Of a DNA stretch of 64,000 nt, positions 43,006 to 52,646 are shown piece by piece. Origin of the DNA: Thermanaerovibrio acidaminovorans DSM 6589 (GTDB lineage: Bacteria; Synergistota; Synergistia; Synergistales; Synergistaceae); NCBI RefSeq assembly GCF_000024905.1, contig NC_013522.1, forward strand, positions 1,488,001 through 1,552,000, read 5' to 3'. The position numbers and the translations under genes are program-made. The stretch's first letter is position 1; the number at the start of each line of letters is the position of its first letter. The notes under the pieces are model-generated. The model was not told the origin of the DNA. It did not search any database and worked only from the letters and a program-made list of their open reading frames with translations.

Positions 43006-44370
43006 CTAGTTCACCCCCAGGTAACGGATCGCATCGTCCATCATGTCCGCGGTGGCGAAGACTATGACCCGGTCCCCTGGCATTAGAATCGAGCTTCCCA
43101 CCGGCACGAAAACGTGTCCCCGCCTCTCGGCCAGGGCCACGATGATCCCCTTCGGAAGCCCCAGGTCAATTATGGGGCGCCCCACCGCCGGGCTGTCCTC
43201 CGGCAGGACCGCCTCGAACATCTCCGCGTCGATCTTGTCGATGATGGACAGCACCCCGGAGCCGCCGGGGTAGCGGGCGTGCCGCAGGATCAGGGAGGCC
43301 AGGGCGCTGTTGGGGTTCACGATGGAGTCCACCGACATGTAGCTGTCCAGCTTGGCGTATAGCTTTCGCCTCGCCACCGCCACGGTCTTCCGGGCCCCCA
43401 GGGCCTTGCCTATCACCGCGAAGAGCAGGTTCGCCTCGTCGCTCTCGGTGGCACACACGAGCCCATCCGCCTCCTCGATACCCTCCTGTCTGAGAAGGCC
43501 GTCGTCCGCCCCGTCCCCCTTCAGGACCAATGTCCGCTTAAGCTCCCCGGCGATCCGCTCGCACTTCTCCTCGTCGTGGTCGATGAGCCTCACGTCCAGG
43601 CTGGGATACCTCTCCTCCAGCTGCCTGGCCACCTGGAAGCCGATCTTCCCCCCACCTACGATTATCACCTTCCGCAGGGGGCGGCTCCGGTGCCCCTGGT
43701 AGACCTCCTCAAGCCGCCAGGCATCCTCCCGGGAGGTGACTATGTAGCACAGGTCCCCCGACTCGATGGTAATGTCCCCGTGGGGGACGTAGCCCCTCCC
43801 CTCCCGCTCGATGTATACGATGATGGCCACGTAGTTGGGGTACAGGGTCTTGAGGTCCCTGAGGGCCACCCCGACCAGCTTGGAATCTCTGGCCACCCGG
43901 AAGGCGTACACGCCCCACCTTCCGTCCATGAGCTCCCCGGTGTGCACCGTGGATCTCACCGACAGGAGCTCCAGGATCTCCCGGGCCACCGACCTCTCCG
44001 GGGAGTACATCACGTCTATGCCCAGGTCCTTGGCCCAGGTGGGGCTGTCGGTGAACTCCAGCCCCCTCGCCCGGGAGATGACCCGCTTGACCCCCGCCCT
44101 CTTGGCGATCCAGCAGGCCAGGATGTTAACCTCGTCGTGGTTAGTGCACGCCACCAGGAGATCCACCTGGCAGCCCGGGCAGACCCCCGCCTCCTCCAGC
44201 ACCTGGGGACGGGCCCCGTTCCCCCGGACGGTTATGACATCCAGCTCCGAGTCCACCTTGTCGGCCCGTTCCTCATCCTCCTCCACCACCGTCACGTCGT
44301 GCCCCTCGGACGAGAGCGTCTGGGCCACCATGTAGCCCACCTCTCCGCCTCCCACCACCACTATCTTCAA
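43006..44370 (-). CDS. trkA: Trk system K+ uptake protein TrkA
   Basis: 454 aa from TTG 44370 (SD GGAGGT), where the product begins KIVVVGGGEVGYMVAQTL like other TrkA proteins. Duplicated RCK layout: two Rossmann NAD-binding domains (GGGEVG at about 7 and VGGGKIGFQVARQL at about 235), each followed by a TrkA_C domain. It gates TrkH in response to nucleotides. First gene of the trkAH pair. Confidence 0.95.
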   Translation of the reverse strand: MKIVVVGGGEVGYMVAQTLSSEGHDVTVVEEDEERADKVDSELDVITVRGNGARPQVLEEAGVCPGCQVDLLVACTNHDEVNILACWIAKRAGVKRVISRARGLEFTDSPTWAKDLGIDVMYSPERSVAREILELLSVRSTVHTGELMDGRWGVYAFRVARDSKLVGVALRDLKTLYPNYVAIIVYIEREGRGYVPHGDITIESGDLCYIVTSREDAWRLEEVYQGHRSRPLRKVIIVGGGKIGFQVARQLEERYPSLDVRLIDHDEEKCERIAGELKRTLVLKGDGADDGLLRQEGIEEADGLVCATESDEANLLFAVIGKALGARKTVAVARRKLYAKLDSYMSVDSIVNPNSALASLILRHARYPGGSGVLSIIDKIDAEMFEAVLPEDSPAVGRPIIDLGLPKGIIVALAERRGHVFVPVGSSILMPGDRVIVFATADMMDDAIRYLGVN

Positions 44371-44482
44371 TTCCGATACCTCCAAGCGGTCCAGGATCGA
44401 ACGCGGGACCGGGAGCACCGATGGCTCCCCACAAGCGGAACTAATTTACCATACCTACCCGCCGGGGCCATAGGGGCGGGGG

Positions 44483-44911
44483 CTAGGTCACCTCCCAGTC
44501 CTCCACCGGGCCCGGCACCACCTCCATCATGGGGTGGGGCTCCACCCGGGACACCGACCGGAGAGAGTTCCACCGGGCGGGATCCCGGACCTTCAGCTTC
44601 CCCATCAGGTGCTCCCACTCGTACATGAGCTGCCCCTCCGTTACGGGGATGGGGGAGCTGTCAAAGGACTCCCCCAGCTTGGACGGGTCGAACCGGTAGC
44701 CCCGGGACCGGGCCTCCTCCAGTACGAAAGCGAGGTAGGCGCTAACGGCCCCAACCGGGTGGGACATGCGCTTGAACCGGATGAGCTGCGGATGGTTCCG
44801 GTAGCCCACGGTTCCCCCCGAGAGGACCTTCCGGGCCAGGAGGGCCTCCCGCCACAGGGCCACTAGGCCCTTCGCATCCAGGTACTTGGGATGAATGGAC
44901 CATAGCCTCAA
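44483..44911 (-). CDS. Pyrimidine-dimer DNA glycosylase family protein (Pyr_excise)
   Basis: 142 aa from TTG 44911. The N-terminus RLWSIHPKYLDAKGLVALWRE and the following YRNHPQLIRFK are characteristic of the T4 endonuclease V-like Pyr_excise family, where the N-terminal residues form the active site for excision of UV-induced pyrimidine dimers. Activity is inferred from the family only. A truncated relative with nearly the same first 16 residues lies in the island at 63671-63826. Divergent from the ABC transporter operon. Confidence 0.8.
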   Translation of the reverse strand: MRLWSIHPKYLDAKGLVALWREALLARKVLSGGTVGYRNHPQLIRFKRMSHPVGAVSAYLAFVLEEARSRGYRFDPSKLGESFDSSPIPVTEGQLMYEWEHLMGKLKVRDPARWNSLRSVSRVEPHPMMEVVPGPVEDWEVT

Positions 44912-44982
44912 GATAGCACCCCCCAAAGGCGAACCACTCCAGCCTTAACTAAAATGTAACCGAATCCATCCATGATCTGAAA

Positions 44983-45013
44983 GGGTTTCCGCCTATTATG
45001 CCACCGGAAACCC
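44983..45013. promoter_or_regulatory. Inverted repeat flanking a possible -10, upstream of ABC operon
   Basis: GGGTTTCCG (44983-44991) and CGGAAACCC (45005-45013) flank a TATTAT box (44994-44999), 20 bp before the operon's first start codon. It could be a repressor site or a leader hairpin. No good -35 was found. Confidence 0.4.
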
Positions 45014-45032
45014 AATTTAGGAGGGATTTGAT

Positions 45033-46112
45033 TTGGTCAAGGGTGCTTTGCTTCGCAGGATAGCCGGGGTAGCCGCCGCGGTGGCCCTCTTTGCCACCGC
45101 TGGGGCGGGATGCGGGATGGCCAAGGAGATGCCCAAGGAGCTGGTGGCCGCCGCCAAGCGGGAGGGGAAGCTTTTCACCGTGGGGATGCCCGACGACTGG
45201 GCCAACTGGAAGGACACCTGGCGGGATCTCAAGGCCATCTACGGGATAGAGCATCAGGACACGGACATGAGCTCCGCTCAGGAGATAGCCAAGTTCGCCG
45301 CGGAGGGCAAGAACGCCACGGCGGACATGGGGGACGTGGGGATAGCCTTCGGCCCCCTGGCGGTCAAGAAGGGGGTCACCCAGCCCTACAAGACCTCCTA
45401 CTGGGACGAGATCCCGTCCTGGGCGAAGGACCGGGATGGTCACTGGATCGTTGGCTACACGGGGACCATCGCCTTCCTGGTGAACAAGGACCTGGTCAAG
45501 ACCCCTCCCCGCTCCTGGAGGGACCTGCTCAAGGGGGATTACAAGGTGACCATAGGAGACGTGGGGGTGGCCGCCCAGGCCAACAGTGCGGTTCTGGCCT
45601 GCGCCTACGCCCTGGGGGGGCACGAAGGGAACCTGAAGCCTGCGGTGGACTTCTTCGCCCAGTTGGCCAAGGCGGGACGGCTGTCTACCAACGACCCCTC
45701 CATATCCATGATCCAGAAGGGTGAGGTGGCGGTTGGTATTCTATGGGACTTCAACGCCCTGAACTACGCGGACAAGGTGGGTAGGGACCGGTTCGAGATC
45801 CTTATCCCCTCGGACGGGAGCCTCATCTCCGGCTACGCCACCATAATAAACCGCTGGGCCAAGAACCCCAACGCGGCCAAGCTGGCCCGGGAGTACATCC
45901 TGAGCGACCGGGGGCAGATCAACCTGGCCAGGGGCTACGCCAGGCCTGTAAGGACCTCGGTGAAGCTTCCGGAGGACGTGAAGCGCAAGCTGCTGCCCCA
46001 GTCCCAGTACGCCAAGGCCAGGCCCATAAAGGACTTCGCCGCCTGGGAGAGGACCACCCAGGAGCTCCAGCGGGTTTGGCAGGAGAACGTGCTGATACAT
46101 GTCAACCGATAG
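45033..46112 (+). CDS. ABC transporter substrate-binding protein
   Basis: 359 aa with an N-terminal export signal (LLRRIAGVAAAVALFATAGAG). The body resembles family-1 extracellular binding proteins of the Fe3+/polyamine/phosphonate import class (EKLFTV-like first strand VAAAKREGKLFTVGMPDDW; GTIAFLVNKDLVKTPPRSW). Starts with TTG behind AGGAGGG. It overlaps the following phosphodiesterase gene by 14 nt. The ligand is unknown; the embedded phosphodiesterase points to an organophosphate or phosphonate. Confidence 0.85.
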   Translation: MVKGALLRRIAGVAAAVALFATAGAGCGMAKEMPKELVAAAKREGKLFTVGMPDDWANWKDTWRDLKAIYGIEHQDTDMSSAQEIAKFAAEGKNATADMGDVGIAFGPLAVKKGVTQPYKTSYWDEIPSWAKDRDGHWIVGYTGTIAFLVNKDLVKTPPRSWRDLLKGDYKVTIGDVGVAAQANSAVLACAYALGGHEGNLKPAVDFFAQLAKAGRLSTNDPSISMIQKGEVAVGILWDFNALNYADKVGRDRFEILIPSDGSLISGYATIINRWAKNPNAAKLAREYILSDRGQINLARGYARPVRTSVKLPEDVKRKLLPQSQYAKARPIKDFAAWERTTQELQRVWQENVLIHVNR

Positions 46113-46896
46113 GGGGCTGGTACTGGTCCTTATCGACGGGCTCCCCTCCTGGGCCACGGTCCACATGGGCTCCTTGGGGGGGATGGTTGGGGCCCTTGGG
46201 GGGTACAGGGGTGACCTAAGGTCATCCCTTCCAACCCTGTCCAAGCCCCTCTATCACTCCATCTTCACCGGGAGGGAGCCGCTGGCTAGCGCCATGGCGT
46301 CCAACAGCTCCCCCCCTCCCCCGAGGGACCCGGGCAACCTCTTCGCCGCCGCCAGGGCCCTGGGCTACGGGACATGCTGTGCCGCCCACATCTGGGTCGG
46401 GGAGCTCTTTGGCGGCACCGGGGGGGAGCTCAAGAGGTTTGTAATCGACCCCGAGGGGGACATCCAGAGGGGGATCTATTACTGGGACGACGCCTACCCG
46501 GACAGCCACGTGGTGGAGGACGGAAAGCACCTGATCGGGACCGCGGACGGAAGGTGTCTGGCCCTGGTTCACACCATGGGGGTGGACTTCGCCGCCCACC
46601 GATACGGCGGCGAGTCCAGGGAGTTCGCACAGGCGGTGATGGGGGCGGATCAGACGGTGGCCGAGGCCGCCCTTCGGTGGCTCGGAGAGGGGTTCTGGGT
46701 CATGGTCACCGCCGATCACGGGGTGAACCGCCACGGCCTTCACGGTGGCGAGTCGGACCAGGAGACGCTGGTCCCCCTGTGGATACTGCCCCCCCGGGGT
46801 GGACGGATCCCCCAGGGGGCGGAGGAACTCCGGCGGCAGCTGGATCTGAAGGCGTTCGTGCTGGACGTGCTAGCAGAGGGGGTTAGGGGCAGTTGA
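46099..46896 (+). CDS. Cytoplasmic alkaline-phosphatase-superfamily phosphodiesterase
   Basis: 265 aa. The N-terminal metal-binding Asp (LVLVLIDGLPSW), the nucleophile region LPTLSKPLYHSIFTGR, and the metal ligands VDFAAHRYG and TADHGVNRHG fit nucleotide pyrophosphatase/phosphodiesterase-type enzymes. There is no signal peptide, so it should act in the cytoplasm on a substrate after import. It overlaps both neighbours (14 nt with the binding protein, 1 nt with the permease), showing tight co-expression with the ABC transporter. Candidate substrates are phosphodiesters or phosphonates; not determined. Confidence 0.85.
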   Translation: MSTDRGLVLVLIDGLPSWATVHMGSLGGMVGALGGYRGDLRSSLPTLSKPLYHSIFTGREPLASAMASNSSPPPPRDPGNLFAAARALGYGTCCAAHIWVGELFGGTGGELKRFVIDPEGDIQRGIYYWDDAYPDSHVVEDGKHLIGTADGRCLALVHTMGVDFAAHRYGGESREFAQAVMGADQTVAEAALRWLGEGFWVMVTADHGVNRHGLHGGESDQETLVPLWILPPRGGRIPQGAEELRRQLDLKAFVLDVLAEGVRGS

Positions 46897-48617
46897 TGGG
46901 CATCCGCATCCGAAGGTCGCATCGATGGGAACCCTGGCTTGTGGGGGCCTCTCTGGCCCCCCTGATCGTCATGTACCTGGCTTTCATGGGGCTTCCCATC
47001 GCCTGGACGGTGATCCGGAGCTTCACTGGACCCCAGGGGACAGGGCTTGGCAACTACCTGGAGATGTTCCGGTCCCCGTTCCTGTTGCAGAGCTTCAGGA
47101 ACTCCATCTGGGTCTCCGCCTGGTCCGCCGCAATCGGCACCGCCTTAGCCCTCCCGTCCGCCATGGCGATTCGGCGCAGCCCCAAGAGAGAGGCCTTCAC
47201 CGTGTTCTGCAACACGGTGAACAACTTCTCCGGGGTTCCGCTGGCCTTCGCCTTCATCGTGATCATGGGAACCCAGGGGGCCATAACCATACTGCTCCGG
47301 AGGCACCTGGGGCTTGAGCTGGACATCTACTCCAGTACGGGGCTGATGATCCTCTACGTGTACTTCCAGGTGCCCCTGGGGATCCTGTCCATATACCCCG
47401 CACTGGACGTGCTGGGCAGGGACCTGCTGGAGGCCTCCAGGACCCTGGGGGCCTCAGACGGAAGGTTCTGGCTCAAGGTCGGCTTCCCCCTGCTTCTCCC
47501 AACGGTGAGCGGCACCGGGTGCCTTCTCTTCGCCAACGCCATGGGAGCCTACGCCACCGCCTACGCGCTCAACACCAACTCGAACCTGGTCCCCATAAGG
47601 ATAAGCTCCCTGGTGGCGGGGGACGTGTTCCTGGACTTCGACCTGGCCTGTGCCATGAGCACTGCCCTGCTGGCCATCACCCTGTCGGTCACCTTCCTGG
47701 GGATGAGGGCCAGAGTCAGGTCCCAGGGGTCCAGCCCGGGAGGTAACCTACTGGACATTTCAAATCCCCGATGGAGCGCCCCGGTCCTCTTGGGCACCCT
47801 GGCCTTTCTGTTGCTCCCGGTGCTGAGCACGGTCCTTCACTCCCTTAGCTCCAGCTGGGGGGCCACGGTGCTCCCCGACGGGCTGAGCTTGAGGTGGTAC
47901 CGGGAGCTGATAGGGGACCCCAGGTTCCGGTGGGCGGTCCTGCGCTCCGTAGGGGTATCCGCCCTATCGGTGGGGCTCGCCTCCGCAGTCCTGCTCCCCC
48001 CCATGGTGCTGAGCCGGTGCTTCTACCCCCGCCTCTACCGGGGCATCGAGAGGGCCTCCATCGTGCCCCTGGTGGTGCCCCCGGTGGTGACCTCCGTGGG
48101 GCTCCTGATCCTCTACTCACCCACCCCCATCGGTGGAACCATCTGGCTGCTAACCCCGGTATACTCGGTCATGTGCGTCCCCTTCGTGGCCCGGGGCATA
48201 TCCTCCGCCCTGGAGGGCATGAACCTGAGGGAGATCATGGAGGCCGCCCTGTCGTTCGGCATGGGTCCCCTCAAGGCCCTGGTCCAGGTAGTGCTCCCCA
48301 ACATCAAGGGGGGGCTGGCATCTGGGGCGCTGATGGGCTTCTCGGTCCTCATGGGGGAGTTCGTCCTTGGGAACCTGCTTGTGGGGACCAGGTTCGAGAC
48401 CCTTCAGATATACCTGTTCAGCAAGCGGGGGGCGGGGGGACACCTGGCCAGCGCCATGGTGACCGTTCACTTCCTGGTGTGCGGCACCCTATCCGCCATG
48501 GCCTGGTGGAGTCTCAAGGGCTCCAGGTCAGGGATCCGAGACCGGGAGATCGAGTCGGCGGGATGCGGGGGCAAGGTGAGGCAGCTGATCAGGAGGTGGA
48601 GACATGCGGCATATTGA
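46896..48617 (+). CDS. ABC transporter permease, fused two-domain type
   Basis: 573 aa from ATG 46896. Two consecutive BPD_transp_1 domains with about 12 membrane helices. EAA loops are visible: LDVLGRDLLEASRTLGAS in the first half and LREIMEAALSFGMGPLKAL in the second. Fused permeases like this serve Fe3+ (FbpB/SfuB) and 2-aminoethylphosphonate importers. It overlaps the ATPase gene by 14 nt. Confidence 0.92.
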   Translation: MGIRIRRSHRWEPWLVGASLAPLIVMYLAFMGLPIAWTVIRSFTGPQGTGLGNYLEMFRSPFLLQSFRNSIWVSAWSAAIGTALALPSAMAIRRSPKREAFTVFCNTVNNFSGVPLAFAFIVIMGTQGAITILLRRHLGLELDIYSSTGLMILYVYFQVPLGILSIYPALDVLGRDLLEASRTLGASDGRFWLKVGFPLLLPTVSGTGCLLFANAMGAYATAYALNTNSNLVPIRISSLVAGDVFLDFDLACAMSTALLAITLSVTFLGMRARVRSQGSSPGGNLLDISNPRWSAPVLLGTLAFLLLPVLSTVLHSLSSSWGATVLPDGLSLRWYRELIGDPRFRWAVLRSVGVSALSVGLASAVLLPPMVLSRCFYPRLYRGIERASIVPLVVPPVVTSVGLLILYSPTPIGGTIWLLTPVYSVMCVPFVARGISSALEGMNLREIMEAALSFGMGPLKALVQVVLPNIKGGLASGALMGFSVLMGEFVLGNLLVGTRFETLQIYLFSKRGAGGHLASAMVTVHFLVCGTLSAMAWWSLKGSRSGIRDREIESAGCGGKVRQLIRRWRHAAY

Positions 48618-49617
48618 GATCCAGGGGCTGGAGAAGTCCTACGGGGACGTGCCCGTGCTGGAGGGCCTATCGCTGGAGGTGGACCAGGGGGAGCTGCTGG
48701 CGGTGCTGGGCCCTTCCGGATGCGGGAAGTCGACCCTTCTCAGGTGTCTGGCCGGCCTGGAGGCCCCATCGGGGGGAAGGATATTCATGGGGGGTAGGGA
48801 CGTGACCCACCTGCCGCCCGGGGACAGGAACGTGGGAATGGTGTTCCAAAGCTACGCCCTCTTCCCCAACCTGGACGTGCTAGGCAACGTTACCTTCGGC
48901 CTGAGGGCCCGGGGCATCGGGGCCACCGAGGCCAGGCGGATGGGCATCCAGGTCCTGGATATGGTGGAGCTGAAGGGGCTGGAGGGGCGGATGATCTGGG
49001 AGATATCCGGGGGGCAAAGACAGCGGGTGGCCCTGGCCCGGGCCCTGGCCATAAGGCCCCAGGTGTTGCTCCTGGACGAACCCCTTTCCGCCCTGGACGC
49101 CAAGGTCAGGGAGCGGCTCCGGGAACACATACGTGGGATCCAGCGGGAGCTGTCGGTGACCACCATACTGGTGACCCACGACCAGGAGGAGGCCATGGAG
49201 ATGGCGGATAGGATTGGGATAATGAACCGGGGCAGGATGCTCCAGGTGGGCACCCCGGAGGAGGTGTTCATGAACCCGGCGGACAGGTTCGTGGCCACCT
49301 TCATGGGCAGGGCCAACCTGATACCCGCTGAACTGGCCGGCCGGGTGTGGAACCTGGACGGCCAGTCGGACTGGATGATCCGCCCCCATCTGGTGGACAT
49401 ATGCTCCCCTCATGACCCGGGGGCAATTACCGGAACGGTGGAGGACGTGGTCCTATCCGGCGGCACCGTCAGGGTCAAGGTCAGAATCTACCAAGGGCTC
49501 GTCGTGAGCTCCGAGGCCCCCTACAGGCCCGGTGGCCTGCCCCATAGGGGACAGCCGGTGGGCATCCGAGCATCCATGGAGCACCTGGTGAGGCTCACCG
49601 GTCCGGTGAGCGCCTAG
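48604..49617 (+). CDS. ABC transporter ATP-binding protein
   Basis: 337 aa. Walker A GPSGCGKST (about 37-45), Q-loop VFQSYALFPN, signature ISGGQRQR, Walker B VLLLDEPLSALD and H-loop VTHDQEEAM are all intact. A C-terminal TOBE domain (about 250-335) may sense substrate. PotA/FbpC-like class. Last gene of the binding protein-phosphodiesterase-permease-ATPase operon. The 156-bp gap after it has no obvious terminator. Confidence 0.95.
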   Translation: MRHIEIQGLEKSYGDVPVLEGLSLEVDQGELLAVLGPSGCGKSTLLRCLAGLEAPSGGRIFMGGRDVTHLPPGDRNVGMVFQSYALFPNLDVLGNVTFGLRARGIGATEARRMGIQVLDMVELKGLEGRMIWEISGGQRQRVALARALAIRPQVLLLDEPLSALDAKVRERLREHIRGIQRELSVTTILVTHDQEEAMEMADRIGIMNRGRMLQVGTPEEVFMNPADRFVATFMGRANLIPAELAGRVWNLDGQSDWMIRPHLVDICSPHDPGAITGTVEDVVLSGGTVRVKVRIYQGLVVSSEAPYRPGGLPHRGQPVGIRASMEHLVRLTGPVSA

Positions 49618-49819
49618 ATGCAGGGCTCATCCCATGGCCACCTTGACCTACAGGGGATCCTGGGTTTAAATTAACTTTAAGACAAAGAGAGGGTGATGGG
49701 GCTCACCCGAAACTGCTTTTCAAGCTGATGGCCTCTGCGGACCTCCGCGGGGCCATTTTCCATTTGAGGAGGCTTGATCCATGGAGGGATAAAGCGTTCT
49801 CTTCCCCGACGGGGACCGG

Positions 49820-50997
49820 ATGGATCCGGAGGCCTGTCCCCCTGGGACCGCAAGGGACCTCAACCTGGACCGGCTTATAGAGACCATCTGCGCCCAAAGG
49901 CGGGAGCAGCAGCTCCAGCCCTTCTTCGCCGCGCCCCCCAGGGACAGGGCCTCCGTCGTCTATCGGCAGGAGGTGATGAGGGACCTGGAGGACCCGGAGG
50001 TGCGGGACCGGGTGGACCGGTTTTGTCAGGCCATGGGGAACGTTCTGAGCTACCAGAGGCTGGCCCGGGAGTCCTCCTACAGGTACCACCGGGAGGGGTG
50101 GCACCTGGACGCCGCCATGACCTACGTGGAGGGGGGACGGAGCTGGCCCGTTTCCTTGGGACGTGGAACGTGAGGTTCAGGCGGCACCGGGGGCAGGAGG
50201 TGGAGATGAACCTCCGCCAGCGGGTCGGGATGGGACACGTGGAGGCCCGGATACTGGAGATGGTGGCCCGGCTCTTCCCGGAGCCGTTCCGGCGGCTGGT
50301 GGGGTTCTGCGAAGCCCACCGGGAGATCTTCCATCCCGCGGTGCTCAGGTTTCACCGGGAGGTTCAGTTCTACCTGGCCTACCTGGACTTCATCGCCCCC
50401 CTCAAGGCGAAGGGGCTCCACTTCTGCTACCCCTCGTTGTCCGGATCGAAGGAGGTCCTGGGGGAGGAGGCCTTCGACCTGGCCCTGGCCGATCGGTTGA
50501 TCGAGTCCGGGGGTGAGGTGGTGACCAACTCCTTCCACACCTCCGGGGACGAGCGGATCCTGGTGGTCACCGGCCCCAACCAGGGGGGCAAGACCACCTT
50601 CGCCAGGACGTTCGGCCAGCTACATCACCTGGCCAGGCTTGGCTGCCCCGTCCCGGGCAGGAGGGCGGAGACCTTCCTTTTCGACCGGATCCTGACCCAT
50701 TTCGAGAGGGCGGAGGATGTGAGCTCCCTGACCGGCAAGCTGGAGGAGGAGCTGCTGAGGGTGAGGGACATGCTTCGGGAGGGTGGGCGGGACAGCATAT
50801 TCATCCTGAACGAGCCCTTCAGCTCCACCACCTGGGCGGACGGGCTCGAGATCGGCCGACGGGTGATGGAGGCCATAAGGGAGAAGGGGGCTTTGTGCGT
50901 CTGGGTCACCTTCCTGGACGAGCTGGCCCACGCCATGACCCTGGTCAGGAAGCACCGGCTCACCTGCCATGACGTGATCAGGAGGATAGGATCATGA
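49820..50997 (+). pseudogene. MutS domain V ATPase (first of a pair), frameshifted
   Basis: The N-terminal part runs in one frame from ATG 49820 to a stop at 50173. The rest continues in a second frame to 50997. Adding one G to the run at 50131-50136 joins AAMTYVEG to TELARFLGTW and gives about 390 aa. The C-terminal half is a MutS-type ATPase: Walker A TGPNQGGKTT, Walker B FILNEPFSSTT with Asn in place of the usual Asp, and a conserved HxxH-like dimer segment. No mismatch-recognition domain is present. An ATG at 49781 with an excellent SD is followed after two codons by an in-frame TAA, so the true 5' end is unclear. Overlaps the next paralogue by 4 nt. Confidence 0.7.
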
Positions 50998-52483
50998 GGG
51001 TTAACCTCCTGTACCCGGACCGGGAGCTGGTCCGGGGGACGCCCACGGGGTGGAACCCGGAGCTCCCACGGGACATAGGGTTGGACACGGTGCTCGACCA
51101 CATGGCTCAGGGGGACAAGTTTGTCCGGCAGGCGGCCTTTGATGTCATATCCAGGCCCTCGATGGACGTGGAGACCATCCTGCACCGCCAGGGGGCCTCA
51201 GGGACTGTCTGGAGAACCTTGAGGTGGTGCGGCGGATCTACCGGATAACCCTGGAGTATCTGGAGAGGAAGGCCCAGCAGTGGCTGTGTCTGTCCCCCCG
51301 GCACGCCAGCCCCAGCTCGGTGCTGAGCGGATCCCAGCGGCTCCTGGAGGCCTCGCTGGACCTGCTGGAGGAGCTGAGGCGCCTGGCCCGGGAGGAGGCC
51401 CACCGCTTCCCCTCCGCCGCCTTCGGCGCTTTCTTCGACTCCATAGGGAGGGAGCTGGACGACGATTACATGGGGCAGCTGAGGCATCACGTGAAGGCCC
51501 TGGGGCTCCGGGAGGGGGTCACCATAAGCGCCAGGCTGGGGATGGGCAACGAGGGGACCGGTTACGCCCTCTGCGAGGAGGCACCCCGGGCAGGTGGGCT
51601 TCTCCAGCGGGCCCTCGGGACCCGGGCGGCGGGGTTCTCCTTCGATCCCCGGGACGAGGGGTCCTTCAATGCCCTGGGGGACATCAGGGACAGGGCAGTG
51701 CTCCGGGCCGCCAGGGTAGCTACCCAGGGGGCGGGGCACGTGGAGGGCTTCTTCACCCTGCTTCGGTTCGAGCTGGCCTTCTACCTGGGGTGCGCCAACC
51801 TCCACCGGGCCCTGACCGAGATGGGCCTGCCGGTCACCTTCCCGATCCCCGATCCCATGGGTAGCGGGGGCCTCTCCTGCCGGGACCTGTACCACGTGTC
51901 AATGGCCCTGGAGAACCGGGGCAGGGCGGTGGGGAACCGGGTCCGCTGGGCAGGATCGCCCCTGATGGTGATCACCGGGGTCAACCGGGGGGGCAAGACC
52001 ACGTTCCTCAGGGGGTTAGGGCTGGCGCAGCTCATGATGCAGGCCGGCATGTTCGTGGGGGCCAGCCATATGGAGGCGGAGCTGGCCAGCGGCATCTTCT
52101 CCCACTTCAGACAGGAGGAGGACGCCTCCATGAGGAGCGGCAAGTTTGAGGAGGAGCTGACGAGGCTGGAGGCCGTGGTGGACGCCCTGCGGCCCGGGGG
52201 ATTGCTTCTGCTCAACGAGTCCCTCTCGGCCACCAATGAGCGGGAGGGATCTGCGGTGGCCCAGGAGATCCTCAAGGGGCTTTTGGACCGGGGTATCCGG
52301 GTGGCCTACGTCACCCACCTGCACCAGCTGGTGGCGTCCCTGGAACGGCACATGGGGGACCGGGTGCTCTTTCTGTCCCCCGAGAGGCTCGAGGACGGCA
52401 CCAGGACCTTCAGGCTAATGGAGGGGCCGCCCCGGGGCACCGGCTTTGGCGTGGACCTGTACCGGCGGATCATGGGATCCTGA
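50994..52483 (+). pseudogene. MutS domain V ATPase (second of a pair), frameshifted
   Basis: Starts at ATG 50994 (GGAGGATAG SD), overlapping the stop of the first paralogue (ATGA). The first frame stops at 51248; the second runs to 52483. One extra G at 51191-51195 would join VETILHRQG to LRDCLENLEVVRR and give about 496 aa. Walker A is TGVNRGGKTT and Walker B LLLLNESLSATNE, again with Asn for Asp. A long helical lever-like region precedes the ATPase, but no mismatch-binding domain. The pair is co-transcribed, perhaps forming a heterodimer. Role in DNA repair is inferred only from the domain. Confidence 0.7.
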
Positions 52484-52584
52484 CGCCCCTAGACTTTAAA
52501 GATCCCACCGGCGATGGATCCCGCGAAACGGTGTTTAGTAACTATCGCAGGTGTCAGGAAATATAAATTATCGATTATTTTCAA

Positions 52585-52614
52585 TTGACTTACATCCATT
52601 CCTAATAGTAGCAT
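52585..52614 (+). promoter_or_regulatory. Candidate promoter of chemoreceptor gene
   Basis: -35 TTGACT (52585-52590), 18-bp spacer, -10 TAGCAT (52609-52614), 33 bp before the ATG at 52647. Confidence 0.45.
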
Positions 52615-52646
52615 AATCTCCAGTTGCAACCTGGGGAGGGGTAGTC

